From: Orientallactaga sibirica
Taxonomy: Eukaryota; Chordata; Mammalia; Rodentia; Dipodidae
Assembly (NCBI GenBank): GCA_036365145.1
Contig: JAEOAD010000004.1
Span: forward strand, 54,248,001 to 54,312,000
Direction of reading: 5' to 3'
Length of the DNA: 64,000 nucleotides
The position numbers and the translations under genes were made by a program. Position 1 is the stretch's first letter. The number at the start of each line of letters is the position of its first letter. Under the pieces are notes generated by a model that was not told where the DNA came from, made no database searches, and worked only from the letters and a program-made list of their open reading frames with translations. This document shows, piece after piece, positions 1 to 12,976 of the stretch.

Positions 1-79
1 CCTTGATTAACATTTCCTGTTTGCTGATTCTCCCAGCTTGTGAAGACCTAGGGTTATATTGTAGCAACAATGGGCTGCA

Positions 80-475
80 AAGGACAAGGCTATTGTGGTA
101 GTTTTAATGTGATTGTTTAAATATATGGCCCTGCAGACTCAGACATTGAGCCCCTAACAGGTAGATCCCTGCTATAGGGGGAGAACACTGGGGGTGGATT
201 TTGGAGTCCAGTTCTAAGGTGTGTTTGGGTGTGTTTGTGTTTAGTCCAGTCCTAAGGTGTGTGGAGAGCAGTTTGGGCCCTGGCAGTTCACACTTGCTAG
301 TGTTGGTTTCTGCTGGCTGTTTGGTGGTGTCTCTCTGCTATTGATCTATGGAAGTGAGCCAACTTCTGCCATTGATGGTGTTCCCCTGGGTTTTGTAAGC
401 CTCAAATAAACCCCCTTCTTCGCATAAGCAATGTCTGCTTGGATATTTGCCCCAGCAACATGAAGCTGATGGTAA
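80..475 (+). mobile_element. LTR-like rodent medium-reiteration repeat (RMER-type)
   Basis: The stretch runs from a TGGTAGTTTTAATGTGATTG-type start to a polyadenylation-signal region (GCCTCAAATAAACCCCCTTC) followed by CCAGCAAC. The same layout appears in reverse at 29685-30025, which also carries the AAATAAA-type 3' segment and the phrase near GTCCCAGTAA. I recognise the pattern as a common non-coding rodent LTR-like family, but the exact name (RMER1-like) is from memory. No coding capacity is seen. Confidence 0.5.
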
Positions 476-2239
476 CAGCTATCCACCCTGGATGGGATTT
501 GTCATTTTCTGTTCAAAGAGCTCAGGGAAGTCTCTGTCACTCTGCCATTTCTTAAACACCATGTCTCAATATCATTTGCTTTTTTCACCTTACATGGAAA
601 CAGACTTTCATAATCATATACACATTGGTCCTCATAAGAATTTGGCTCTTCAGTAATTGATACTGCACTATGTGTATGTTGATATGTTAATTTCTGTTAT
701 TTCACAGTTGTACATTTTCCTCATGGGTAAAAAAACTACAAATTAGCTTTTTAGTTTTGTTTCTGCTTTTTTAATGTAATTGTTGACATTTTGGATATTG
801 ACTTTGTCTTAACTGAAAGCAAAAAGAAGGACATATCTAGGTTTTGATGTAGACATTGACATTTTGGGCTGGATAATTATTTATGCAGGGAGCTGCCTTG
901 TGGCTTATATGGTATGTACCAGTACCTCAGGCCTCTTCTCACAAGCTACTGAAACTGTCTTATATTTTGAAAATTAGAACCCTAGACGATGTCAAATGTT
1001 CTGGAAGGGGAAAGTGAGGCTCAACCAAATCTCTCCCACTGAGACAAAGGGTCTTAGAATATTATACCTAACCAGTCTCAGTATTACACTCTACACAAAT
1101 GCCTTAAAAATCACTTGGAAAGTAATCCAGTAGGTTTTGGGAGGGTCCCAGCATATCTTAACCTTGTATTTCTGTGCAACTAGCTGTGAGGATTCTCTCC
1201 CTTTAGCTCATGACAAGAAATACTGAATGCATCCCATTTTCTCTTTGGTTATCCTACTTCAATAAGAAAATCACATTGCCATATAGATAAAATGTTTTGT
1301 TCCCCAGCTTGGTGTGTGCAATGAAAATGTTTGTATAAATGTTGACCAATGAGCAGATACCTATGTGAAACTTTTATAGAAGGTCATTAAACAAAGGACT
1401 TAGTCTTATTTAGTTTGTGTTATTTTTTTTTTTACTTTGATTAGTTTTATGGAGCCCTGGCAGCCAATCTGAGACATTTTACTAGTATTCAAGGATAAAC
1501 ACCCTAGAAATCTGGATCTTTGAAAAACTAGAAAGGACATATAATTTCAGAGCTGCTTCTCTTGGCATATTAATTCTGAGAAAAATAAATAAATTTTCAT
1601 GCTATTAGCATTACTCTTATTTTGTGTTTCCCAACACATGAGCTATGATTGACTTCTGTTTAATACATACCACATTTAAATTCTATGAAGCTTTCATAAA
1701 ATTTATTTAATGGTGATTTGCATTATTTAAGTATTGGCTAATTCATAGTTTTCTTTGAAGTTCCAAAACCATCAAATATGCATTTAGAGATCATGGCTAG
1801 TTCTAGAATGATTATTAAAAATGACTCCCACTCTGCTTTTTTGAGTGGTACTACTCTGATCATGAGAGAGTTATAACAATTGTATGAATAAGGACCTGAG
1901 GGTGTTTTCACCAAGTATTCCTTTCATCAAATAAAGTGATTCTAATACTCTTCAAAGACTCATCTTCTAGAAGTTAGGACACCTGTCTGAATGAAACTTA
2001 TTTAGTATATCTATTTTTATTGTGTCATAGTGTGAAGTAAAATACAAAAAATATGTAAAAATAATCCCTCTGACAGTAAAATATTGTAATAGCACTCTGC
2101 TAAACTCAAATATGTTATGTCCCTTTAAATGACTAGCTCTAAAATCTGACCATCAGCTCATGACTCATATTACTCTTTGAAATGTTCCAGTCCCACAGAT
2201 TCTGATTTAATTACAATGGCACAGACTTAACACTGGGAA
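476..2239. other. Unique AT-rich intergenic DNA
   Basis: I see no open frame with protein-like composition, no recognisable repeat and no RNA gene here. There is a short T-run near 1422-1433. This lies far upstream of the KCNH7 promoter. Confidence 0.5.
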
Positions 2240-2755
2240 TTTCATCAGCAAACAAATGAATGAAGAAAATGAAGTACATATACAAAATGGAATCTATTTG
2301 GCCATTAAAGGTTGAAAGACTTCATTGAAGCTATATGTATGTGAATATTACAAGTGAAATTAAGCCCAATACAGAAAGACAAACACTCAAATGTAATGTC
2401 ACGCATATATGAAATCTAAAAGGATGTGTTCATAAAAATAACAGAGTAATGATTACATGTGGCTGGGAAGTGTGAGTGAAAGGAGATGGAGACAGATTGA
2501 TTAATTGTTACAAATGCATGGTCTATTACAGATAATAGGTAGTTATAGTTAACATAAGTAAGACAAAATGTCCAAAAGAAAGGAGTTTGAGTGCTGTAAT
2601 CATTAACAATTGATAAAAATGATAAATATTTGAAATAACAAATACTTTGTTGATCAGTACACTGTGAACATATACTACTCACAATATTCACCATAAAATA
2701 TTAAAATATCTGTAAAATAAGAGGTATTATGAGAAATTATACATATTTTTAGATA
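2240..2755 (+). mobile_element. Ancient L1 (L1M-type) 3' end remnant
   Basis: The order of landmarks follows the eutherian L1M 3' end: ACAAAATGGAATCTATTTGG, then GTGAAATTAAGCCCAATACA and AGAAAGACAAACACTC, then GGCTGGGAAGTG, then TATAGTTAACATAAG, then TGATAAATATTTGA and a GATCAGTACACTGTGAACAT block. The copy is heavily diverged and has no open frame, so it predates the rodent-specific repeats around it. Confidence 0.75.
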
Positions 2756-2947
2756 CTTCCATGGTAGATGAAGGATTGTAACAGCAGTTTTAAAGGTTTT
2801 CAAATGTTAAGTATGGGAACTACATTAATTTGGTTTCCATTCTAATGCACTGATTTTTAACACTCTAATGAGAATCTCTTAGTTCCTATTATCAAGCTTG
2901 ATTAACCCCCTATTTCCCTGGAATTTTGCAAAAATAATTTTGATCAG

Positions 2948-3210
2948 TGGGGCTGGAGAGATGGCTTAGCAGTTAAGGCGCCTGCCTGCTAAGCCAAAGA
3001 ACCCGGTTCCAATCTCCAGGTCCCACGTTTAGCCAGATGCAAAGTGACACAATGGTGTAATGCCACACTTGACCACAAGGGGGCGCATGCATCTGGATTT
3101 CATTCACAGCAGCTGAGAGACTGTTGGCACGCCCATCTCTATCTGTCTCTCTCTCCCTCTCTGTCTGTCTCTCTGTGTCTCTCTCCAAAAATAAATAAAA
3201 ATAAAAATAC
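2948..3210 (+). mobile_element. tRNA-derived SINE, CTCF-motif subfamily
   Basis: Full-length SINE with a GGCTGGAGAGATGGCTTAGC head (A box), a GGTTCCAATCTCC B box, a CT-rich region and an AAATAAAAATAAAAATAC tail. It is flanked by a perfect 14-bp target duplication, ATAATTTTGATCAG, at 2934-2947 and 3211-3224. This shows a complete and fairly recent retroposition. It carries the CTCF-like motif listed separately. Confidence 0.93.
3073..3086 (+). promoter_or_regulatory. CTCF-like motif inside a SINE
   Basis: The core reads CCACAAGGGGGCGC. The 19-base window TGACCACAAGGGGGCGCAT (3070-3088) matches the standard CTCF core consensus at 15 of 19 positions by my count. Binding is inferred, not shown. 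Confidence 0.55.
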
Positions 3211-3757
3211 ATAATTTTGATCAGGATCACCAATGTCTACAGAATATTATTCAAAATGCTCATTCAAATAAGTAGATTCCTAAAGACTTAGAATGAATCT
3301 TAATGTACAACATCTTAGACGTTCACTATTATTTACTTTCAGACTACAATATAGCTACTCCTATTGTGTACATTATACAAAGTGGTATGTTTGGTGCTCA
3401 CATGCATGGTGCATGAAATATACATTACATATCAAATGTCCTTAAGGAGTTTCTCATCTGATTTTGGAAGCAATGTGGGGAAAAAGATAACTGGAATTAA
3501 AGGCAAAAATAATTTCTGATATATATTGGAACTGGAATTTGGGACTGAGGAAGACAACTTTTCATAGTCAAGAAATGATCCTGCTAAAGTGACAAACATT
3601 TGAGTTGATCCCTTTAGAAAGAGTATTTATTTACTTGTTTATTTCTGTTTCTTTGGCCAAGACTGGAGAAGGTAATACTCACATAAGAGAACATAGAACA
3701 GCCAGAAAAGCAGTAATAGAAAAACATAAGGGCCTTTTGTCACTCAAATGCTTTTTT

Positions 3758-3936
3758 AAAAAATTAATTAATTAATTTGAGAGAGAAAAAGAAGCAGAGA
3801 GACAGAGTATGGGTGTGCCAGGGCCTCCAGCATATGCCACCTTGTGCATTTGGTTTACATGGGTCCTGAGGAATCGAACCTAGGTCCTTGGACTTTCCAG
3901 ACAAGTGCCTTGACTGCTAAGGCATTTCTCCAGCCC
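3758..3936 (-). mobile_element. tRNA-derived SINE, reverse orientation
   Basis: Reverse copy: an AATTAATTAATT tail complement and GAGAGAGAAAAAGAAG tract on the left, GCCAGGGCCTCCAG in the body, and a GGCATTTCTCCAGCC head complement at the right end. CTCAAATG followed by a T-run flanks both sides (3743-3757 and 3937-3951) as an imperfect target duplication. Confidence 0.88.
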
Positions 3937-3951
3937 CTCAAATGTTTTTTG

Positions 3952-6900
3952 TGGCAAAATTGGTGTTTTATTTTATTGATAAATAAGAACATTTCTAAGC
4001 CCACTTTTCTCTACTTCATCTACAGATATTCATATGATTTTCAGTCAGTATAATTAAATTTAATAGCAGATCTTAAGTTAGAATTTTAATGTTTTGAAAC
4101 AACTGAGGAATCTTATAAAATATGAAATAGCATTTATTTTACATATTATAAGACCTCAGGATCTCTTTCCTACTCAAAATGCTATAACTCCTTCAAGGAC
4201 CTACTTTGCCATCCTCAGACCAGCATTTCCCTCTTCTTATTTTATACATTCCAGGTATGTGTTCCTGTGACAAATAACTACCATCTAGTTATTTTAGAGC
4301 TGAACACAAAATTAATATCTGATCCACTTGAAATATTGAATGATGTACTAAACACTGAAAATTATATAAAATTTCACATTTGTCTTTTCTCTTTGGATAC
4401 TGAAAGTACAAAATTAGTTTTAATGTTTAGACATAGGAACTTCACTAATCTAGACTGTTTAATTTCATTTAGCTGCATATTTATAAGCTATAAATATGTT
4501 GCAATAAATGTAGCATATTTTTGAATCTACTCCATTTTAAATGAGTCTTCACACATTTGGGAAAATATAAACAATATATAACTTAAAGTTCTACCTATAA
4601 TTTGAAATATATTGATGTGTACTAAATATCCTAATACAAGAGTGTTTCCCATGAATAATTTCTGCATGTGTGAACTACTCCACCCATAATGCAGCTAGGA
4701 GTTCTGACTCTAGTAGACCAATTGTAAAAGCTAAGAGATAAAAGCAAATAATTATATTTGTTAGAATAACATAGCTTTATAAAACTTCTAATATAAATTA
4801 CTAAAATTATAGTGTTACACTGCCCAATTTTTCTTTTCCAGAATCTTGCTATGGAGATAGGGAAATGTTTTATAACTTTAATAGCATCAATGTATATTGT
4901 AAAGTGGTTGTTCAAACTACATAATTTAAAAACAAGTTTATGCATACCTATGAAAGGTCAAAACATTTGAGCTTTGGGATATATTTAATATATGTATATG
5001 TATGTATGAATACACACAGGCATGTGATCATAATTATGATAACAATAATTAGAGAATCATGGATCACGTGCAATCATGTCAGTTAATAGCATGATTGAAA
5101 AAAATAAAACTGAACCTTTTGGCCATACCAATTGAGCCAACATGTGGGATATTATTGAATATTTAACTGTGATTTTAAGTTTTATAGGAAATCACTACAC
5201 TTCCTGGTATAATGCAGGCAGAATGACAGAAAGTAAAGCCATCTGGAAATCATAGCCTCATTGAGAGTTAGGCTTTTCTGTGTATGTGAGGGATAGATAG
5301 GTAATATAATTGGAATAACTTTAGAAAATGTAGAATTTTCTTTAAAATAAAACATTAAAACAATACATAAGCTGCTTTTTTATATTGCTATTAACAACCA
5401 TGTATTTTTTAAATTAAAACTATTTAAAATTTAAGGGCTTGAATACTGGGCACTAAAAATATTATACAAATATTTCTGTTAGGAAATTGTTTGTGAATTA
5501 CATGAGAAAATGTAGAGAATGATGATTTTTTTAAGAAACGTATGCAAATATTTTCTCAGAGCATTTGCCTTTTACAGAAAGTAAGGAAATTATTTAATAC
5601 AATTTCAGATATCAAGTAAACTTGTTAAAATATCCCTTATTTAGTTATAAGCTGAGGGTGGATACAATGTATAATTATGATCAAAAAGTCATAATGGGAT
5701 GTTTGCTGGGTAGAATTCCTGAGAGTATGAAGGTTTATCTGATTTTATAAAATGAGGGCAAAATGAGCTGGTCTATAGTTTTTTTCTCTTGTTTTTCCTC
5801 ATATTTCCTTTTGATGCAATTCTTATAGCCTGGAATACTATTACAGGCAAGACATACTAGTAGCTATTTTGCAGTAACTAGACACACAGTAGCTATTTTG
5901 TAGCCAGCAAGAAACAAACATGAGGAAAGGGTCAAGCAGCAGATGAATAACTCAATCTCCAGTGGCAATGCTGAAGCTATGCTACCAAGGACTTAAAGCT
6001 GATGGGCTTCTGAGTCAAGCACACTAATATAGAGTTTTCCATTGCTGACAGCCAAGTGTAACCCTAACAGATACACTTTTAATCACAGACCAGAAAGGGA
6101 ACTGCCTCCCTCACCACTTACTAATCATGTTTCAGTGCCAAAGCCAGAGCGATAACCTGAACTTCCAGTAGAATGCCAATGTGATGGTGCTTAATGTGGA
6201 TATCAGTGTTGTAAGTCTTAGTGAAAATGCCAGATTCTAGTATTCCAAATGATTACATTGAAAATATACTTTTAAAAATGCAATACACAAACAACATAAT
6301 GACTGAGGCATTTCATGCAGGGACTGCTTGAACAATCATTTACAGCAAAGGATTTGCATATGTGTGGAACTTCTTATCTCTTGCTTTAATTTTAGCATGT
6401 TTCATAATGTAATGTCTGCCAGGATAAAGTAAGAAACCCCATTTTGGTCCATAATAGTGCATGACAAAATATAAAAAGTGAAAAGATTTGAAAGGGGAGA
6501 TTCTGACCTGAATTCATTCTTGAGATTAGAGTTGACAGAATAATGTGAAATGACAGGGAAAAATGAACTGCCAGCAAAAATGATCCAGTATTATTTGCTA
6601 TGATGTGACATTAAATTGCTATAAAATAACAATTTGGATGAAAAATGGTAAGGAATTAAACCTTTTAAAACACAGAATAAAGAATGGATGTGGCAGCTGA
6701 AAATTGTTTCCAGTGCTTAAGTCTATCAAGAGCTAAGAATACTAATGGCTGATTCAGTGGAGGGCAGACATCAGTTGTGTTATTTAGATAAAGTCCCTTG
6801 ATAAAATGCATCAACACTATTCAAAAAAGAATTCAATGCAGGAGTATTGAAATAAAATATTACTGTGATACACTTTCATAATTATATTTTGTCCAAGATT

Positions 6901-7748
6901 AAACAGAATATTCAGCTAGGACAAATTAGAGGCAGAGAAATGGAAATTTATCCTAAAAAAGATGAAATATGTCCACATTGGGAAAAAGCTTCAAAACTCA
7001 AAGTACTGCAAAGCTTTACTTAAAGGCATTTTAATGTGAAGTATGATTTGGAGATGCAGTTTTAGTTAAGAAGAAACATTCAAATTAGTTATCAAATTTA
7101 GAAATTTAACAGATTTGGGAGAAGGAGTTAGAGCAGTTAGCAAGGGGAAGAGATTCACATATTAGTTACAAGGCTGAAAAATGAACTGAACTGAACTTTC
7201 TGTCTCAATTTTCTTAGCTGTAACAGTGAGCCCAAATGAACAGAGCTCTTGGTACCTCACCTTCCTCTCTGTTAGCAGGATGTTTCTTTCAAAGTTGGCA
7301 GAGAAAAGGTGGAAAGGATAGGGCATTACAAACACATTAATGCCCACATAGCTAAGCTATGTGTAAATATGATTACCTTTGAATTGCAGCCAAACGAAAG
7401 CTATTTAACTGCAAATACCTATTTCCACTTAGCAGTTTCAAGGTGGGATTGATTTCATATCACCAAAGAAAGCATTTATATTTCTATATAATGTCCTTAC
7501 AATGAATGTCATTTTGTAGCAAAATTTTTGACACCTTTAGAGTATTAAGCATATGCCATGTTTGTACATCAGCCTGAATGGAAACATGACCCTGCTTATT
7601 TAGAAATAGACTTTTATTGGTGCTTGAAGTTTGGGAAATTTCATGTTGAAAAATTTATTAGGATTCATGTTAGTACTATTTTATATGTTTTCTGTAGTAT
7701 AGAGACCAAAGGTGGTCAGCCTCCAGAAAGGATATGGTGGGCTCACAA
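3952..7748. other. Unique AT-rich intergenic DNA
   Basis: About 3.8 kb without a feature I can name. Frames of up to about 100 codons occur (for example 4631-4945 on the minus strand), but their composition looks random and AT-driven. A 13-base phrase, AGTAGCTATTTTG, occurs twice (about 5859 and 5889). A very old, unrecognised transposon could be hidden here. Confidence 0.5.
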
Positions 7749-8110
7749 TTCCCTTCCTCCCTTCCTCCCTTCCTCCCTTCCTCCCTTCCTCCCTTCCTCC
7801 CTTCCTCCCTTCCTCCCTTCCTCCCTTCCTCCCTTCCTTCCTTCCTTCCTTCCTTCCTTTCTTCCTTTCTCTTCTTTCCTTTTCTTCACCATTCCTTTTC
7901 TTTCCTTCCTTTTACCCTTGCTTCACTTTTTTTCTTCTCCCCCTCTGTTTGATTACTTCTCTTAGTCCTGCACTCTCTCCTCCTCTTCTTCCTCTTCCTC
8001 ATCTTCTTTCTTCTCTTCTACTTATTTTCCTTCCTCTCACTATCACCTTTTCATCTTATCTCATTCCAACTTCTTTCTTTCCTTCCTCTGTCTTAAGTGT
8101 CCCAACTGAC
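7749..8110 (+). repeat. Long polypyrimidine tract with (TTCCTCCC)n core
   Basis: An 8-base unit TTCCTCCC is repeated almost perfectly from 7749 to about 7838. It grades into TTCC and TTTC repeats and then irregular pyrimidine-rich DNA to about 8110. The apparent FLPSSLPP-repeat reading frames across it come from the repeat and are not genes. Confidence 0.9.
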
Positions 8111-8939
8111 TTCTTTTATCCATCCTGTCTATTTTCTGTCTGTCCATTCATATCTTCATCCTGAATTATATTCTTTCTTCTTCCTCATACAAAACTTACT
8201 GAATTTCACTATGTGGCAGATGGCATGTTCAATATTACAATTCCAGAAATAAATAACACATGGTCACCAAGATACTGAATATATGTCTAAAAGAATAAAA
8301 GAAACAAAACTAAAACCTGTTTGTGAAATCACATAGTAGACAATGAAGAACGAGGTATAGGCTAAGAAAATGAGTCTTATTTATAATGTAACCTTTCTTC
8401 CTTCCATACAATTTCAGAGATCACTTGCAAGTGTGCAGTGGAGGCAATAAGCCCCCTCCCCAAATTGATGCAGTTGATACTATCACAAATATTAAGAATT
8501 TCTCTCTGTGTAGAGCTGAAGTCTTTTAACATTAACCCCTAACAACCATACTGTTATTTAAAATATTTTATATCTCATTTAGCACTGAGCTCTCAACAGC
8601 TTCTTATGTGTAGTACATGCATGAGTTTTAGGTCCACCATCTCTATAAGAGAAGGCTCTCTGACTATATGTGAGAGCAACACTGTTTTTAATTTCCATCA
8701 CCTCCTTCCCAGTGTTTCCTGCACCCTGGTGGGTATAATAGAGATGTCTTGTCCAGTCATTGGCACTAAAATTTGTCTTCTTGTGAGCTTGCTGTGTCTC
8801 CCTAGAATCTACTGTATGCAAAAAGAAACTTCTCTTACCAAAAAGGATAATATACTTAAGACTTGATCCATGGGTATAAAAATGATTATTTAGAGGACAA
8901 TTTGATTGGCACAATACATCCATTTAGCCAAAGAACAGT
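8111..8939. other. Intergenic DNA with no recognised feature
   Basis: The pyrimidine bias fades by about 8180, followed by unremarkable AT-rich sequence. Short overlapping frames on both strands around 8579-8923 have no recognisable domain. Confidence 0.45.
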
Positions 8940-9410
8940 CTTAACCCCCTCCCCCCAAGTTCTATGAGCTCACAAGCTTTTAACTTGATTACTTGTACTA
9001 GGCACAGACTCCTTCCCCATGGAGCAGGCTTCAAATCCAATTAGGAAGCAGTTGGTTACCCCCATAACAGATCTGCCACTATTGTACCCATGGACAGTTC
9101 TTTCCTGGATGGTCAGTTGTGAAGGTTGGAGGATACATTGCTGATTAAGACTGTTGATGGTTTTCTTCCCATAACAATATGAATATCATGTCCCCCACAA
9201 ATCAAGGAACATTGCAGATTAAGGTATGGAAAGAATGTTAGATCCACAGGGTGAGAAAAAGCACTGTCCTCTAGACATGAAGTGACTGGTGAAATCATGA
9301 TCTTACAGTAGATGTCATTATCCTTATAAGACCTGAACAGTATTGAGTTCATTATATTTGACACAGAGTACAGAGGAGGACAAAAAGAATGGGATATCAA
9401 AACACAAGAA
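8940..9410 (-). mobile_element. Rodent L1 3' UTR fragment, reverse orientation
   Basis: It contains GAAGCAGTTGGTTACCCCCA, then TGCCACTATTGTACCCATGG. The reverse complement of the L1 at 15660-15720 shows the same blocks (GAGCAGTTGGATTCCCCCAT, TGCCACTATTGCACCC). The 40540-40580 copy has GAGCAGTTGGTTTCCCACCA and TGCCACTACTGCACTTG. This shared order marks one repeat family, which I interpret as the 3' UTR of a rodent (Lx-type) L1. It is truncated at both ends, and a SINE abuts its right side. Confidence 0.65.
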
Positions 9411-9554
9411 AGGGGCAAGAGGATGGCTTACCAGTTAAGGTGCTTGTCTGTGAAGCCTAAGGATCAGGTTTGACTCCTCAGTGCATACGTAAGCCAGATG
9501 CACAGAGGTACATACATCTGGAGTTTGTTTGCAGTGGCTGGAGGCCCTGTTGCG

Positions 9555-9587
<33 letters not shown>

Positions 9588-9641
9588 GTATCTGCCTCTT
9601 CCTCTCCCTCCTATTTTCTCTCAGATAAATTAATAAATTAA
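9411..9641 (+). mobile_element. tRNA-derived SINE
   Basis: Diverged copy with an AGAGGATGGCTTACCAGTTAAG head, GCCAGATGCACAGAGG, TTTGCAGTGGCTGGAGGCCC, a (CT)n block at 9556-9588 and an AATTAATAAATTAAAAG tail. Confidence 0.85.
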
Positions 9642-10263
9642 AAGAAAACAGGAAAGACTATTTTGAAAGAGGAGAGTGCTCAGTGGAATAGGGGCTTGGG
9701 AGGGGGACAAAAATGGGTAAAAGGGAGGTAATAAAATCAAATTACAGTATTTTCATTTATTAAATTATCAATTAATAATTTTTTCATTCTGAAGATACTT
9801 TGGATTTTAAAAGCAGCAGAAAACATGCCTAGGTTTCTCAAACTCTAGACTTTACCGAGAAAAACTTGCCTTTAGAACTGGCTCCTCTAACTGAGCTCAT
9901 GGGAATAGCTTGCCTGATATAAGTGTTTATCTGTGCCTGAGGCTTTAGGCCATGTAATATCAGCTTGGCATCTGAAGGCTGGAGCCTCAGCAACTGAAAT
10001 ATGTCACAGAGACACAGTGGACCTTTATTATCTATCTCTAAAAACAAGCTTGAACATTAAGTAAGCTAACTGACTAGTAGTTCTTCACATGCATGGTCAA
10101 AAACCATTCTTAGGACAATTGAACCAGTTGCTTACTAAACTATCTGAGTTGACACACTTGAAAGTTTGCATTGGGTGCTTCTAAATTCTATCCATGTTCC
10201 TTTCCATTTTGCTGATTTCAATCTGCATCTTTTTACTGTAATCTATTTAAAAAATAACTATAG

Positions 10264-10435
10264 CACGGGTCTGAGAAGATGGCTCATCAGTTAAAGGTGC
10301 TTGGTTACAAAGCCTGCCAGACCATGTTTAATCTTCAGTATCCAAATAAATCTAGATGCACAAAGTGGCACATATGTCTGGAGTTTGCTTGCAATGGTAA
10401 AAGGCCCTGGCATACCAATGTGTCAGTGCATCTTT
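10264..10435 (+). mobile_element. tRNA-derived SINE, old copy
   Basis: Recognisable blocks are GAGAAGATGGCTCATCAGTT, TAGATGCACAAAGTGGCACA and CTGGAGTTTGCTTGCAATGG. The 3' CT-rich part and the A-tail are lost or eroded. Confidence 0.75.
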
Positions 10436-12078
10436 CTAGCTTTCCAGTGATCTACAAACCTGAAGCTCCAAGAAGGGCTCAGTCGTATTACAGACAGCAC
10501 CAGAGATGTCGCCCACTTTGCTGCACACTCTTCAGACCGTGCATCCTCCTACAAACAGAAGTGATGATACTGCTGGGAGAAAACAGGTGAAGGTAAATAG
10601 GATTATTAGTTATTATTTCTTTCTGACAACTTCATATGAAGTTACAGTGATTTCAAATTAAACTATTTTTATAAATAACTCTTTTGACTGTGTACTTGAG
10701 ATGTATTTATTGTATTTCATATCAATTATACTACAATAGAATTGATTCTGAAATATCTGGATTTCAAATAAGTGTTTTAAGACAGAGCTATGAAGACTTG
10801 TTATAATTGACAGTAAAAGGCTAAGACTGAAATACAACTGTAAATTCCTTCACTTATTACATTATTTGTTGTTCAGATAATAGCCAGAACCATTCATATA
10901 TTCAATTAATGATGGGAATTTTCATTACCAAATCAACATTTATTGTTTTACACTGAGGTTCAGTGTTTTCCCAAATGACTCTTCAATCTCTTCCATCAAC
11001 AGGAATCATAACTCAGCCACATCATTTTGCCTGAAGTTCTTCTACATAAATAACCCTTGTAAATACAATTTAAAATATATCCATTGAGTACTTATTTTAG
11101 AGTGTTAACATGGTGTTAGTTATAGAAATTAACAAATTATTGTAAAGTATGATCCATAACTTCATGTAATATAGTTAACTTCATGTGGACAATGAAATTT
11201 TGGCTAAGGTGATCATCTTTGTTGTTATAAAGATAGACTGTACCAAATAATTAATTTAGATAATTATAAGTGAATATGCCAAATAAAACTATTTTAATGT
11301 CTAACGATATCAAGAAGTTTCATACAGTGTTAGTCTCCCAAAAATCAATAATTAATAATTTTCTTATTTTCTTACACATACTGAATGTGTGCTAAATTGA
11401 AAAGATAAAAATTAAACAAAAAGATAAATAATCTAAACAATTTTTTTAATTTTGATTTATTTATTATTTAAACATTTATCTGGCCCAGGCTGACCTGGAA
11501 TTAACTATATAGTCTCAGGGTCTGAATATAATCTTCTATTTTTAAGGAACATATTTCTAGGGTTTCGCTTTTAAGTTATCATAGTTATGTTGACATGGGA
11601 ACTTGGGATGTTTTGAGAGCAATGGAGCCATTCTTGCTTCTTTGTTGGGTTTTAAACTAAGAATTAATATTCTGGACTGTCACAGTCAGACAAAACTTCT
11701 GCTTAGTCAGTGGCCTTCAGGTTCTTGCCTTATGAATTCAAAGAATTTTAACCACAGACTATATGGGGTAAAGTTTATAGACTTTATTCCAGCATATTAC
11801 AGAGGTTAAGAGAATGAGAGAAGGAAAAGCACTTGTAAAACAGGAAGGTCCTGAGTCAACAGCTAATCCACCTTGTGACTTGGATCGGTTTTTGTTATTA
11901 TTTTATTTTATTTTATTTATTTATTTATTTTTTAAAACAGGAAAGAGAACTTCTTTAGGCAGGAAGGTTATTATCTAGGAAGGAGTACTTTTAAAAGAAA
12001 GATGTAAGGAGGAAACTCCTATAGGAGAAAGAAGATGAGATGAGAGAAAGATAAATTGGAGGCTTGAGGACATTCTTG
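10436..12078. other. Unique AT-rich DNA with a small B1 scrap
   Basis: Apart from the B1 fragment at 11482-11524 and T/A-rich low-complexity stretches near 11900-11935, I see no gene or named element. Confidence 0.45.
11482..11524 (-). mobile_element. B1 SINE fragment
   Basis: Only the block GGCCCAGGCTGACCTGGAAT, followed by TAACTATATAGTCTCAGGG, survives. This is the middle of a reverse-oriented B1. An ATTTATTTATTATTTAAAC stretch precedes it. Confidence 0.75.
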
Positions 12079-12093
12079 CCTTCAGTAACTTTT

Positions 12094-12267
12094 TTATTTT
12101 TATTTATTTATTTATTTATTTATTTATTTTTTAGGTAGGGTTCTAACTCTATCCCAGGCTGACCTGGAATTGACTCTGTAATCTCGGGGTAGCCTTGAAC
12201 TCATGGTGATCCTCCTACCTCTGTCATGTGAGTCTGGGATTAAAGGTGTGTGCCACCATGCTCGGCT
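12094..12267 (-). mobile_element. B1 SINE
   Basis: Full reverse B1: a (TTTA)n tail complement, TAGGTAGGGTT, CCCAGGCTGACCTGGAATTG, a GATCCTCCTACCTCTG block, and GGATTAAAGGTGTGTGCCAC to the end. Flanks CCTTCAGTAACTTTT (12079-12093) and CCTTCAGCAACTTTT (12268-12282) form a 15-bp target duplication with one mismatch. Confidence 0.93.
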
Positions 12268-12627
12268 CCTTCAGCAACTTTTAATTTATTTTGGGGGCCC
12301 CGTTGACCCTATACCACCTCAATATCATTGTTTCATAGGTCATTTGTAGATGAATCTACAAAGAACTCTTTCTTCACTGAAAATAATTTATTTTTATAGT
12401 CATTTTATATACTATCAATGCAATGTGCAAAATAGTAAATTAGGTAAAAATAACTGTGTAGAATATTTCAAAACATGTGTGAAATGAAGGGAGTAATAAC
12501 TATTGGTAATTAAACCAACATATAAATGAGGTTATCAGAAATGGATCTATACTGTGCTTATGTCAACATATTATAAAGTTACTTGGGCAAGTGTGATTTA
12601 TCTCTTGATTCTATATCTTACTCCCCT

Positions 12628-12630
<3 letters not shown>

Positions 12631-12674
<44 letters not shown>

Positions 12675-12976
12675 ATATGTGTGTATTCCTAGCCAAAGTG
12701 TGCCTGTGGAGTTCAGACAACAACTTTTGGGCCAATCCTCCCCTCTCCATATTATTTGAGGCAGGGTTTCTCTCTGGATCTTTCTCTGTTGTTATCTATT
12801 ACACTCCCTGGGAGCTTCTAGGTTCCTGTCTTCTTCTATTTTCTATTTTCCTGTCTCTACCTCTCATCTCCCAGAAGGCCACCACAGTTATTTTATTTGC
12901 CCTCTAGGGATATTGAATTCAAGTACTCAGGCTTAAGTGGCAAGTGATTTATCCACTGAACCATCTCCCTAGCCCT
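12631..12976 (-). mobile_element. B4-like composite SINE with (GT)n tail
   Basis: A (GT)n run at 12631-12673 leads into AGCCAAAGTGTGCC, GGCAGGGTTTCTCTCTGGAT, and ends in CAAGTGATTTATCCACTGAACC then ATCTCCCTAGCCC. The last part is the reverse complement of a tRNA-type SINE head. The combination of ID-like head, B1-like middle and GT tail fits the rodent B4 family. Confidence 0.65.

Noticed and set aside
7558..8164. Overlapping + strand frames of 72-150 codons rich in FLPSSLPP
   Set aside because: They translate the pyrimidine microsatellite in several frames at once; no real protein signal.
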